Shown: positions 1-6,344 of the stretch, piece after piece
How the letters are laid out: every line of letters begins with the position of its first letter
How positions within the stretch are numbered: the first letter of the stretch is position 1
NCBI GenBank assembly: GCA_902478645.1
Contig: CABSLV010000049.1
Location: forward strand, 1-9,292
DNA length: 9,292 nt
Reading direction: 5' to 3'
From: an uncultured Flavobacteriales bacterium
GTDB lineage: Bacteria > Bacteroidota > Bacteroidia > Flavobacteriales > UBA1820
Notes under the pieces: model-generated
Databases searched by the model: none
Told to the model about the DNA's origin: nothing
Seen by the model: only the letters and a program-made list of their open reading frames with translations
Program-made: the position numbers and the translations under genes

Positions 1-43
1 TCTAGTACGGTCTCGTGGGCTCGGAGATGTGTATAAGAGACAG
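1..43. other. Illumina Nextera adapter and i7 index (not genomic)
   Basis: Bases 10-43 match the Nextera read-2 transposase adapter, ending in the mosaic end AGATGTGTATAAGAGACAG. Bases 2-9 (CTAGTACG) match, from memory, the i7 index of primer N702 as written in the oligo, and base 1 is the last base of the P7 arm. Genomic sequence therefore starts at about base 44. The adapter adds a spurious tail (LSLIHISEPTRPY in reverse translation) to any reverse-strand reading frame crossing it. This marks the left edge as an untrimmed contig end. Confidence 0.97.
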
Positions 44-54
44 GAGGACGGGCA

Positions 55-86
55 TTTGCCACAGGGGAGAAAAAGTATTATCTTTG
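55..86 (+). promoter_or_regulatory. Bacteroidota-type promoter of the XRE/S24 gene
   Basis: A perfect -7 box TATCTTTG (79-86; consensus TAnnTTTG) lies 20 bases after a -33-like TTTG (55-58). Transcription would start near 91-93, giving a leader of only about 15 bases before the ATG at 107. Only 11 genomic bases remain upstream of the -33 element before the adapter, so any operator further upstream is missing. Confidence 0.7.
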
Positions 87-106
87 ACCCGTAAACCCAT
101 CCCCGC

Positions 107-907
107 ATGTCGAGATTCGCTGCCAACCTCAAACTGCTCCGCCACCGGAAAGGCCTCTCGCAGGACATCCTTGCCCTGGAGCTCGACCTGAAGCGCACCA
201 CGCTTTCGGCCTACGAGAACGGCCAGGCCGAACCCAATCTGGACCTGTTGGGACGCATTGCCGCCTATTTCGGCCTGCGCATCGACTCTCTGCTGGGCGT
301 GGACCTCTCCGCCCTCACCCCGGCCGAGTGGGACGAAATGCAGCGCGGCGAAGCCCCGGACCTCTCCGGACGCCACCTGCGCATCCTGGCTACCAGCGTA
401 TCGCCCGACAACCTGGAGAACGTCGAAGTCGTCCCGGCCGCCGCACGCGCCGGTTACACCGCCGGGTATGCCGACCCGGAATTCGTCGCCTCCCTCCCGC
501 ACATGAGCCTGCCATTCCTCTCGCCCGAGCGCAAATACCGCGCTTTCCCCGTCGATGGAGACAGCATGCCGCCCGTGGTAAAAGGCTCGTACGTGGTGGG
601 ACAGTACCTGCCCGACTGGAACACCCTGCGCAAAGGGCAATTCGCCATCGTGGTTACCCGGCAAGACGGCATCGTCTTCAAGAAAGTGTACCCCGATTTT
701 CCCGCCGGGAAACTCACCCTGGTCTCGACCAATCCCTTGTACGAACCGTACGACCTCCCGTGGGAAGAAGTCCTCGAAGTCTGGACCTTCACGGCATACG
801 TCGCCCAGTCGGTTCTCGAACCGGGCCTCGAACCGGGACAGATCGAACAGATCCTCGCCCGCCTGCAACGCGACGTGGCCGCGCTGAAAAAGAAGACCGG
901 GTTGTAA
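107..907 (+). CDS. XRE-family repressor with C-terminal S24 (LexA/CI-like) peptidase domain
   Basis: This 266-residue protein has an N-terminal helix-turn-helix of the Cro/CI (XRE) type (about residues 5-63, with GLSQDILALELDLKRTTLSAYE and ENGQAEPN signatures split across helices) and a C-terminal S24 domain (about 145-235). The catalytic Ser/Lys pair is visible: Ser153 in GDSMPP and Lys192 in VFKKV, 39 residues apart as expected for LexA-like folds. Two Ala-Gly pairs lie in the linker (A115-G116, A119-G120, in RAGYTAGY), the bond cut in LexA/CI proteins. Residues 243-263 form a basic heptad-like tail. The start is set by the HTH beginning at once and by the promoter just upstream. It probably represses genes by binding operators as a dimer. 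The family includes both stress-cleaved repressors and ones never shown to self-cleave, so cleavage is inference. It stands alone, with no phage gene nearby. Confidence 0.9.
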   Translation: MSRFAANLKLLRHRKGLSQDILALELDLKRTTLSAYENGQAEPNLDLLGRIAAYFGLRIDSLLGVDLSALTPAEWDEMQRGEAPDLSGRHLRILATSVSPDNLENVEVVPAAARAGYTAGYADPEFVASLPHMSLPFLSPERKYRAFPVDGDSMPPVVKGSYVVGQYLPDWNTLRKGQFAIVVTRQDGIVFKKVYPDFPAGKLTLVSTNPLYEPYDLPWEEVLEVWTFTAYVAQSVLEPGLEPGQIEQILARLQRDVAALKKKTGL

Positions 908-1209
908 TCCTCTTTCCCGCCCCGCGACAAACACCCCGCTTTTCCCCGGCCCATCGTTACCGGACAATAGAAACCGAAGGAATCCATTCCTCTCCCCTTG
1001 CCTGCTGTCCCAAAGCATGGGTGCCGATCCTTTTCGCCTCGCCCTGCCTGCTCTCCCCGGGATTGCCCCGCAGAGAGTTTTTCAAAAGCAAAGAACGTGT
1101 ACGATCGCCTCCTACAAAAAGGATGCGTCTCCGCTGCTGCTCTGTAAATGCCTCCCGAGGGGGGACTCTTCCTTCACAGAGAACGAGCGTGCCCTTGTCG
1201 CCTCATCCC

Positions 1210-1243
1210 CAGGCAGGGGCGGCCGAAAGGCCGCCCCTGCCTG
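1210..1243. terminator. perfect 15-bp hairpin with GAAA loop, no U-tract
   Basis: Arms 1210-1224 and 1229-1243 pair without mismatch around a GAAA (GNRA) tetraloop. Neither strand continues into a T-run: downstream on + is a run of seven C then five G, and on - is GGGGATGAGG. It may be a U-less Bacteroidota terminator for the XRE gene about 300 bases upstream, or an RNA-stabilising or protein-binding hairpin. The structure is certain; the role is not. Confidence 0.5.
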
Positions 1244-1266
1244 CCCCCCCGGGGGAGATTCTGCAT

Positions 1267-1284
1267 TTTTCCAACCGTGGAAAA
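1267..1284. promoter_or_regulatory. palindrome TTTTCCA-N4-TGGAAAA, possible operator
   Basis: A perfect inverted repeat with 7-base arms and spacer ACCG lies about 44 bases upstream of the -7 box of the response-regulator gene. The dyad shape suits a dimeric HTH regulator rather than the OmpR-type regulator, which normally binds direct repeats. Function is inferred only from symmetry and position. Confidence 0.35.
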
Positions 1285-1300
1285 CGAAAAAAGCGCTTCA

Positions 1301-1335
1301 TTTCCATTTCTTTTCAAAATCTCGCGGTATTTTTG
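1301..1335 (+). promoter_or_regulatory. promoter and candidate response-regulator box for the two-component operon
   Basis: The -7 box is TATTTTTG (1328-1335), 23 bases before the ATG. No good -33 TTTG is present. In its place is a direct repeat with 11-base spacing: TTTCCAT at 1301 and TTTCAAAATC at 1312-1321. The same 21-base arrangement, 18 of 21 identical, precedes the PepSY gene at 3536-3556, with the same 16-base offset from the second repeat to the -7 box. OmpR-family regulators bind direct repeats about one helical turn apart, so this is a candidate site for the regulator encoded next door, implying autoregulation. Confidence 0.5.
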
Positions 1336-1358
1336 CCTTCGAAAGCCCAAGCTTCGGT

Positions 1359-2045
1359 ATGAAAATACTCATCGTAGAAGACGAACCTTCGCTGCGCGAA
1401 CTGATGCAGCGCACCCTCGCCGGCGAACGCCACGTGGTAGAAACGGCCGGCACGTACGCTCAGGCGGAAGAAAAACTGGGCACCTACCAATACGACTGCG
1501 TCCTGCTGGACATCATGCTGCCCGACGGCAACGGTCTGGACCTGCTCAAAGAGCTCAAGGCACAAGGACGCCGCGAAAACGTGATCATCCTCTCGGCCAA
1601 AGACTCGATCGAGGACAAGATCCTCGGACTGGAACAGGGTGCGGACGACTACCTGCCCAAACCTTTCCACCTGATGGAACTCTCGGCCCGTATCCGCAGC
1701 GTGGCCCGGCGCAGCCGCGGCGGCGGGCCACGGGGCATCGTCGTGGGCAATGTCCACCTCGATCCGGAAAGTTTCCGGGTCGAGGTGGACGACCGGGAAG
1801 TCCCTCTGTTGAAAAAGGAATTCGACATTCTGGCTTATTTCCTCCAGCGTCCGGGACACCTGGTCGACAAATCGGTGCTGGCCGAGGCCGTCTGGGGCGA
1901 CCATGCGGACCAGGCGGACAATTTCCACTTCGTCTATGCCCAGATGAAAAACCTGCGCCACAAACTCTCCGAGGCCGGGGCGGACATCGAGATCAAGGCT
2001 GTCTACGGCTTCGGCTACAAACTGATCGAGAACCCCCGTCCGTAA
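1359..2045 (+). CDS. OmpR/PhoB-family response regulator
   Basis: This 228-residue protein has an N-terminal receiver domain (about 1-115) and a C-terminal winged-helix DNA-binding domain (about 128-225). The acidic pocket is E7/D8, the phosphoacceptor is D51 (in LLDIMLPDG), the switch serine is S79 (ILSAKD) and the conserved lysine is K101 (PKPF). The winged helix has the usual LLKKEFDILAYF and VYGFGYKL signatures. Length is typical. The reading frame stays open further upstream, but the start at 1359 is chosen because MKILIVEDE is the canonical first strand and the promoter ends just before it. It should accept phosphate from the histidine kinase that begins 19 bases downstream and act as a transcription factor. 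Targets probably include its own operon and the PepSY gene, judged by the shared upstream box. Confidence 0.95.
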   Translation: MKILIVEDEPSLRELMQRTLAGERHVVETAGTYAQAEEKLGTYQYDCVLLDIMLPDGNGLDLLKELKAQGRRENVIILSAKDSIEDKILGLEQGADDYLPKPFHLMELSARIRSVARRSRGGGPRGIVVGNVHLDPESFRVEVDDREVPLLKKEFDILAYFLQRPGHLVDKSVLAEAVWGDHADQADNFHFVYAQMKNLRHKLSEAGADIEIKAVYGFGYKLIENPRP

Positions 2046-2064
2046 CCCCCCAGTTCTTTCCACC

Positions 2065-3336
2065 ATGAAACTCATCTTCCGCATCGCCCTGCGCCTTTCG
2101 GCCGCCCTGCTGCCCTTGCTGGCTCTTTGGGCCGGTTTGTTCTACTACGCACTGATGGGACAGATACGCGACGAGACGGACGATGCGTTGTGGGACTACT
2201 CGGAGCTGGTTATCCTCAGGATGCTGGGCGGCGAACGTCTGCCCCAGCTCAACGAAGGCTCGAACAACAGCTATTCCATCACCCCGGTGGATTCGCTCTA
2301 CGCCGCCACACATCCTTGGTTGGAGTACTACGACGCCGAGGTCTATATCCCCGAAAAGGAAGAAACCGAACCCGCCCGGGTGATGACCACCCTCTTCCAG
2401 GACGAGGACGGACTGTACTACGAACTGAAAGTAGCCACCCCCACCTTTGAAAAGGACGACCTGCTGGCGACCATCTTCGGTTGGGTGGTATTCCTGTACC
2501 TGGTTCTGCTTGTCACCGTGATCGGGATCACGATTTTGGTATTCCACCGCAGCATGCGCCCGCTGTACGACCTGCTGAAATGGCTGGATGAATACCTTCC
2601 GGGCGGGAAGAACCGCCCTGTGCCCAACCGGACCCGCATCGAGGAGTTCCGCCGGCTCAACCTCGCCGCCCAACAGGCCGTCGACCGCTCCGAAGCGCTG
2701 TACCAACAGCAGAAGCAATTCATCGGCAACGCCTCCCACGAACTGCAGACCCCGCTGGCCGTATTGAGCGGGCGGATGGAATGGCTGCTGGACCACACGG
2801 AACTCACCGAAGAACAAATGGGCGAAGTGTTGCAGATGCAGCGCACGCTCAAGCACCTCTCCCGCCTGAACAAAACCCTGCTGCTGCTCACCAAGATCGA
2901 CAACCGCCAGTTCCCCGAAAGCACCACGGTGGACATCGCCGCCCTGGTACGCGAACAGCAGGAACTCTACTGCGAGATTTTCTCCGCGCGAGACATCCAT
3001 TGGAGCGTTTCCCTGCCGGAGTCCTTCCCGGTGCAGATGAACGAGTCGCTGGCCTCGGTGCTGATAACCAACCTGATGAAAAACGCCTGCCTGCACAGCG
3101 AACCCGGTGCCGAGGTGCAAGTGCGCCTCGAAAACCGCACCCTGACCGTGTCCAACCCGGGCACCGCACCCTTGGACCAGGGACAAGTCTTCAAGCGGTT
3201 CTACCAGGGTGCCAAGAAAGAAGGTTCGACCGGGCTGGGACTGGCGCTGGTAAAGGCCGTTGCGGACTACTACGGGCTTCCGATCGCATACCGCTTCCTG
3301 GATGGGAAGCACTGTTTTTCGGTCTCGTGGCCCTGA
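2065..3336 (+). CDS. membrane sensor histidine kinase
   Basis: This 423-residue inner-membrane kinase is the partner of the preceding response regulator. Two membrane segments (about 9-31 and 136-160) bracket a periplasmic sensor region of about 105 residues with no family I recognise. A short juxtamembrane HAMP-like linker (161-215) leads to the H-box, with phosphoacceptor His225 in NASHELQTPL. The ATPase part shows the N-box (N336 and N340 in ITNLMKNACLHS), an F-box (FKRFYQG, 376-382) and the G2 box GSTGLGLAL (387-395). The G1 box is degenerate: the usual DxGxG reads NPGT (364-367), with Asn for the adenine-contacting Asp. I recall similar forms in other Bacteroidota kinases, so this need not mean loss of activity. 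The signal is unknown; the PepSY protein encoded downstream is a candidate periplasmic partner. No clear terminator follows. Confidence 0.95.
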   Translation: MKLIFRIALRLSAALLPLLALWAGLFYYALMGQIRDETDDALWDYSELVILRMLGGERLPQLNEGSNNSYSITPVDSLYAATHPWLEYYDAEVYIPEKEETEPARVMTTLFQDEDGLYYELKVATPTFEKDDLLATIFGWVVFLYLVLLVTVIGITILVFHRSMRPLYDLLKWLDEYLPGGKNRPVPNRTRIEEFRRLNLAAQQAVDRSEALYQQQKQFIGNASHELQTPLAVLSGRMEWLLDHTELTEEQMGEVLQMQRTLKHLSRLNKTLLLLTKIDNRQFPESTTVDIAALVREQQELYCEIFSARDIHWSVSLPESFPVQMNESLASVLITNLMKNACLHSEPGAEVQVRLENRTLTVSNPGTAPLDQGQVFKRFYQGAKKEGSTGLGLALVKAVADYYGLPIAYRFLDGKHCFSVSWP

Positions 3337-3535
3337 AACAAAGTTTTTTCCCCAGCCCCCCGTCTCACCCTTGACCTTGTAAAGTCAAAGCCCCTCCCCG
3401 CTCCCGAAAGGAAATGCCCTCTCCTTATAAAAAAGAGGAGGCAAAAACGCTTCGAGGCTGCACTCGGGGGACTGTAAAAGGAGAAATGGGGGAGGAAAAC
3501 AAAAAAATGATTTTTTTTCGCCCGGGGGCCGAAAA

Positions 3536-3570
3536 TTTCAAATTCGTTTCAAAATCCCTCCGGAACTTTG
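3536..3570 (+). promoter_or_regulatory. promoter and second copy of the direct-repeat box, before the PepSY gene
   Basis: TTTCAAA occurs at 3536 and again at 3547, exactly 11 bases apart, the second within TTTCAAAATC (3547-3556). This block is 18 of 21 identical to 1301-1321 before the response regulator. A -7-like GAACTTTG (3563-3570, one mismatch to TAnnTTTG) starts 16 bases after the second repeat, the same offset as at the other site. This supports a separate, regulator-dependent promoter for the PepSY gene, with a leader of about 40 bases. Confidence 0.5.
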
Positions 3571-3615
3571 TGCCATCAAAAGAAAACAATTGTCCAACCA
3601 AAAAAAGAAAAAACC

Positions 3616-4056
3616 ATGAAAAAACTGATGATTCTCCTCGCTGGCTTGTTCCTCTGCTCCGCTCCGGTAGCTTACGCCGACAACGACAAACCCATCACGG
3701 TCGATCAACTGCCCGAAAAAGCACAGCAGTTCATCCGCCAGCACTTCGCCAATGAAAAGGTATCCTTGGCCAAATCCGAACGCGACTTCCTGGAAGTAAC
3801 CTACGAAGTGATCTTCACCAGCGGCATGAAGGTCGAATTTACCAAAGACGGCCAGTGGAAAGATGTCGATTGCCGCTATGCAAGCGTTCCCAAGGGCATC
3901 GTTCCGGCACAGATCGCCAAAAAGGTCCAGGAGCTCTACCCCGAGGCTACCATCCGGCAGATCGACCGCGACAGCCGCGACTACGAAGTGAAATTGTCCA
4001 ACGGCCTGGAACTGACCTTCGATCTGAAGTTCAACCTGGTCGACATCGACGACTAA
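3616..4056 (+). CDS. secreted PepSY-like (two-repeat) periplasmic protein
   Basis: This 146-residue protein starts with a type I signal peptide (residues 1-21, likely cut after AYA, giving a mature N-terminus DNDKP). Cys14 lies in the hydrophobic core but the residue before it is Leu, so this is not a good lipobox. The mature part is two similar units, about 27-82 and 88-146. Each has a helix (LPEKAQQFIRQHF; VPAQIAKKVQELYPE) followed by strands ending in a D/V-rich edge (WKDVD; LVDID). This is the PepSY-like (DUF2874) architecture seen in small Bacteroidota periplasmic proteins, often beside two-component systems. PepSY domains are thought to bind or inhibit envelope proteins or act in sensing; no enzyme activity is expected. 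It lies 279 bases after the kinase with its own promoter and a box shared with the regulator gene. The ATG at 3616 is chosen because upstream codons would precede the signal peptide and overlap the promoter. Confidence 0.85.
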   Translation: MKKLMILLAGLFLCSAPVAYADNDKPITVDQLPEKAQQFIRQHFANEKVSLAKSERDFLEVTYEVIFTSGMKVEFTKDGQWKDVDCRYASVPKGIVPAQIAKKVQELYPEATIRQIDRDSRDYEVKLSNGLELTFDLKFNLVDIDD

Positions 4057-4089
4057 CCCCGACCGAGGAGGCCCCGCGCCTCCCAAAAC

Positions 4090-4132
4090 AAAACCGAGGG
4101 GCTTTCCTTCCTAGGAAAGCCCCTCGGTTTTT
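4090..4132. terminator. bidirectional intrinsic terminator
   Basis: An 18-bp perfect stem (4090-4107 with 4114-4131, loop TTCCTA) is followed on + by a short T-run (TTTTTG) and on - by TTTTGTTTTG. It sits between the PepSY gene (+) and the small unknown gene (-), which converge on it, so it can serve both. Confidence 0.9.
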
Positions 4133-4187
4133 GTCTTTCTGCCGCCGAGTGGCCGTGCTGTTGTCGCCTAAAGACGGATTCAGCCTC

Positions 4188-4466
4188 TTATTCTTTCACC
4201 ACCGGGTCTTTCAGCTTGGCAGCGGCGTAGTGGTTGAAGAAGTCGGCCTGGGAGTCGAATTCCAGCACTTTCTGATGGTCGTCCAGGGCGTTCTTGATCG
4301 CTTCCCGGGAATGGAAACTGGAGTATTCCGAAAAGGCAAATCCGCGCAGGATGGGTTTGAAACCGTAGATATTGCGCAGGTGCTGAAGCACATACACCAC
4401 TCCGTCCACGTCGTAAGCGTAGATCTTGTTGGGCTCGATGGCTTTGGGTTGTTTGAGTTCGATCAT
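4188..4466 (-). CDS. small hypothetical cytoplasmic protein
   Basis: This 92-residue protein matches no family I recognise. It has no signal peptide or membrane segment, no cysteine, and a mixed alpha/beta look: a short strand pair (KIYAYDVDGVVYVLQHLRN, 14-32), a central part with several aromatics (GFAFSEYSSFHS), then a charged helix (REAIKNALDDHQKVLEF) and a C-terminal helix (ADFFNHYAAAKLK). The codon pattern is like its GC-rich neighbours and the charge balance looks like a real soluble protein. The DVDG stretch recalls HAD phosphatases, but the protein is far too short and lacks the rest of that fold. It ends at the shared bidirectional terminator. I found no good TAnnTTTG promoter or Shine-Dalgarno site. 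Its upstream neighbour on the same strand starts its unit 255 bases away, so it is probably transcribed alone. Confidence 0.7.
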   Translation of the reverse strand: MIELKQPKAIEPNKIYAYDVDGVVYVLQHLRNIYGFKPILRGFAFSEYSSFHSREAIKNALDDHQKVLEFDSQADFFNHYAAAKLKDPVVKE

Positions 4467-4583
4467 GTCGGTATCGTTTTTTGTTAGTGTCTCCTGTCAA
4501 AAGAGGGACTAATTTACGCATTCTCCCCTGCAAAACCAAACGCAGTACGCAGTTTTTATTTTCCCCACCGACGAGCCATCGCC

Positions 4584-4610
4584 CCGAAGAATGCTTCGGA
4601 AACCTCCGAA
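4584..4610. other. two overlapping, mutually exclusive short hairpins
   Basis: CCGAAG-AATG-CTTCGG (4584-4599) and TTCGGA-AACC-TCCGAA (4595-4610) are both perfect 6-bp stems and share bases 4595-4599. They lie downstream of the propeller gene on the minus strand. There is no T-run after them. They may mark that unit's 3' end or be chance. The rest of 4467-4721 shows nothing I can name. Confidence 0.3.
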
Positions 4611-4721
4611 TGCTCCTTGCGGGGAAGGAAGGTGCAAGCGATCACGACGGAAGATACCGTAGCAAAGCGACAGCCTATACGCCGATCGCCCCGAGCAAGA
4701 GGATAGAAAAGACCTGCCTTC

Positions 4722-5915
4722 TCATTCTTTTCCTTTCAAACGGAATAAAAACAATACCGGATTGTCTTCTTCTTTTACCGTAGACAATACTTCCTCGTAT
4801 CGTTGAACCACACTTGCCTCCAAAGCCTCGGGATACTTGGAAAACTGCTCCAACAAAAAGGAACGGGACGCAAGAAGACTGTACGCATCCCTCACGTGGA
4901 CAATCCTGTCCCCTTGAGAAAACTTCAAACTGATATTTTCAAAGGGGAAAGCCGATATTTTTTCCGCGGCGACCGTCGTCTGTTCGCGTACATCATAGAT
5001 CACGGTATAGGACTTCACCCCCAACTGCACACAAAAAAACAAGTAGTCTTCTGCATGGGATATGTACTCGGGAAATAAAATATACTTGTTTTTCAAGCCA
5101 TTTTTCAGAATATAGCTCGCAGGTTGGTCAAAATATTCCGCCGGCAATTTTTTCCCGCAAAAATCCAACTGATATCGAGGGGAAATGCCGGAATCGTCCA
5201 CCGTGTACAATACGTCTTTTACATTGTCGTTCAAAAAACCCGTTCTGCCATCCGAGACATAAGCGTACGGCAGATGAAACAAAAGGGAGGACTGTATCGA
5301 AGGATCGAACGGAAGGTATTTTTGAAAATTCCCCCCGTCCTTATCGGTAGAAAACAGCAGATAATTGCCGGCTACGGGATGAGTCGCTCCCATATTCACG
5401 TAGTATATCCTACTTTCCGTCGTAAAGATTCCATAAAAAGACCAGTCCGGCGTTTTTATGGTTTTCACATACTCGCCCGACAAATCATATACCTGGACTT
5501 GTTTCCGATAGCTATCGGCCACATAGATATTTTCCTCGTCGACAAATGCATCCGTCATACTGGCGTATTCTTCCGGACCTACCCCATAGGCATGTAATTT
5601 CCCTGTACAACGCCCCTCCATGTCAAAAAAATAGACACTTTTTGATTGGGAATCGTAAATAAAGATCCGATCTTGCCGGACAAAAATACGCTCTATCCGG
5701 CCAATAAGACATTCCCGATGTGTTTCCAACGGGACGATCACGACTCCCGATGGATCCAAGTCATTCTTCAGATCATAGTTTTTCCCTGCCTTTGAGAGAT
5801 CCACCACGATCTTCTGCTCGGCCGCCCCGGTGTGTTCGACCTCCTGTTTTCCTCCGCAAGAAAAAAACAGGAACGCCGAAAGACACCCCCAGGCCCATTT
5901 TTCAAATAGTTTCAT
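4722..5915 (-). CDS. 6-bladed beta-propeller lipoprotein
   Basis: This 397-residue protein has an N-terminal hydrophobic segment ending in a lipobox-like FFSC, with Cys20 the probable lipidated residue followed by GGK. The rest (about 35-385) is the 6-bladed beta-propeller found widely in Bacteroidales lipoproteins. Hallmarks are VVIVPLET then IGRIERIFVRQDRIFIYD (about 58-88), FFDMEGRCTGKL and the GVGPEEYASMTDAFVD turn (about 111-126), with repeated IYVAD/VYDLSG blade edges. Such proteins are NHL/TolB-like in fold; no enzymatic residues are evident and the function is unknown, with binding of a peptide or glycan plausible. It starts within the stop of the NVEALA-like gene (TAATG, 5917-5913), so translation is likely coupled. 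GC is clearly lower than in the ribosomal or NrnA genes, for example about 35% over 5041-5100, suggesting later acquisition. Confidence 0.85.
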   Translation of the reverse strand: MKLFEKWAWGCLSAFLFFSCGGKQEVEHTGAAEQKIVVDLSKAGKNYDLKNDLDPSGVVIVPLETHRECLIGRIERIFVRQDRIFIYDSQSKSVYFFDMEGRCTGKLHAYGVGPEEYASMTDAFVDEENIYVADSYRKQVQVYDLSGEYVKTIKTPDWSFYGIFTTESRIYYVNMGATHPVAGNYLLFSTDKDGGNFQKYLPFDPSIQSSLLFHLPYAYVSDGRTGFLNDNVKDVLYTVDDSGISPRYQLDFCGKKLPAEYFDQPASYILKNGLKNKYILFPEYISHAEDYLFFCVQLGVKSYTVIYDVREQTTVAAEKISAFPFENISLKFSQGDRIVHVRDAYSLLASRSFLLEQFSKYPEALEASVVQRYEEVLSTVKEEDNPVLFLFRLKGKE

Positions 5916-6283
5916 TATTTACCAGGCAAAAGTGTATAAAAAAGACATTCACACGGCTCAGAAGTACAAATTGACCCCTCCTGCTCTATACAACCATATT
6001 CATGACCATCGCAGATAGCTTCAATAAAAGCCCCGTCCGGCAGATCACCAATCGATGGAACCTCCCCCAGTTCCCCATCTTTATTTACATAAAAAACTAT
6101 CTGGCAATACAATTCCTTGCTCGTATACCCAAATATCTCAACACTTTCTCCTGCCGCTATTGCCTCCAAATCGTTCAAGGCAACCTGCGACCGATCTATC
6201 ATCCGGCTCATACAAATATTCATGCCTACCGCGGCACAAAGAAGCACAGACAAAGCCACAATAATGATTTTCTTCCGTTTCAT
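5915..6283 (-). CDS. NVEALA-like cysteine-rich small secreted or anchored protein
   Basis: This 122-residue protein has a basic start (MKRKK) and a hydrophobic segment (about 5-27), then VALNDLEAIAAGE (34-46). That motif resembles the NVEALA family of Bacteroidales small proteins (typically an L..LANVEALA..E string just after the export segment). Members are, as I recall, often encoded next to 6-bladed beta-propeller proteins, as here. The C-terminal part carries six cysteines: C60, C91, C98, C106, C111 and C113, the last five packed in 23 residues, suited to disulfides or metal binding outside the cytoplasm. It is longer than the usual members. The motif also looks like a double-glycine-type leader (LNDLEAIAAG), so cleavage after A44 or G45 is possible. 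It is first gene of a unit with a strong promoter and its stop overlaps the lipoprotein start by one base. The family assignment is from the motif and the neighbour; function is unknown. Confidence 0.75.
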   Translation of the reverse strand: MKRKKIIIVALSVLLCAAVGMNICMSRMIDRSQVALNDLEAIAAGESVEIFGYTSKELYCQIVFYVNKDGELGEVPSIGDLPDGAFIEAICDGHEYGCIEQEGSICTSEPCECLFYTLLPGK

Positions 6284-6313
6284 AATTATAATTTTTATGT
6301 ATTAATGTTTTTA

Positions 6314-6344
6314 CAAACATAGTAAAACATTTTTTTATATCAAA
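6314..6344 (-). promoter_or_regulatory. promoter of the NVEALA-like/propeller unit
   Basis: On the minus strand the -7 box TATGTTTG (6321-6314) and the -33 TTTG (6344-6341) are separated by exactly 19 bases, a near-ideal Bacteroidota promoter. Transcription would start near 6307, leaving an A/T-rich leader of about 24 bases. It faces away from the rpsF promoter. Confidence 0.8.

Larger units (their letters stand above)
908..1358. other. gene-free interval before the two-component operon
   Basis: No convincing gene is visible in these 451 bases. Reading frames crossing it are low-complexity and lack a recognisable domain. I see no tRNA cloverleaf. What it does hold is a 15-bp hairpin (1210-1243), a C7G5 run just after it (1244-1255), a 7-bp palindrome (1267-1284), a direct-repeat regulatory block (1301-1321) and a -7 box (1328-1335). 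Bases 908-1209 show nothing further. Confidence 0.7.

Noticed and set aside
2..1018. 338-residue minus-strand reading frame
   Set aside because: It is antisense to the XRE/S24 gene, has no domain, and its C-terminus is translated adapter.
1017..1358. Extended N-terminus for the response regulator
   Set aside because: The 114 extra residues are low-complexity, cross the hairpin and promoter, and precede the canonical MKILIVEDE start.
1993..3312. 439-residue minus-strand frame opposite the histidine kinase
   Set aside because: Long antisense frames are common in GC-rich genes; the plus strand has all kinase motifs and this frame has none.
3371..3388. TTGAC-N8-GTCAA after the histidine kinase as a terminator
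   Set aside because: Only 5 bp with an 8-base loop and no T-run; too weak to call.
4404..4412. HAD-phosphatase-like DVDG in the 92-residue protein
   Set aside because: The protein is too short and lacks the other HAD motifs.
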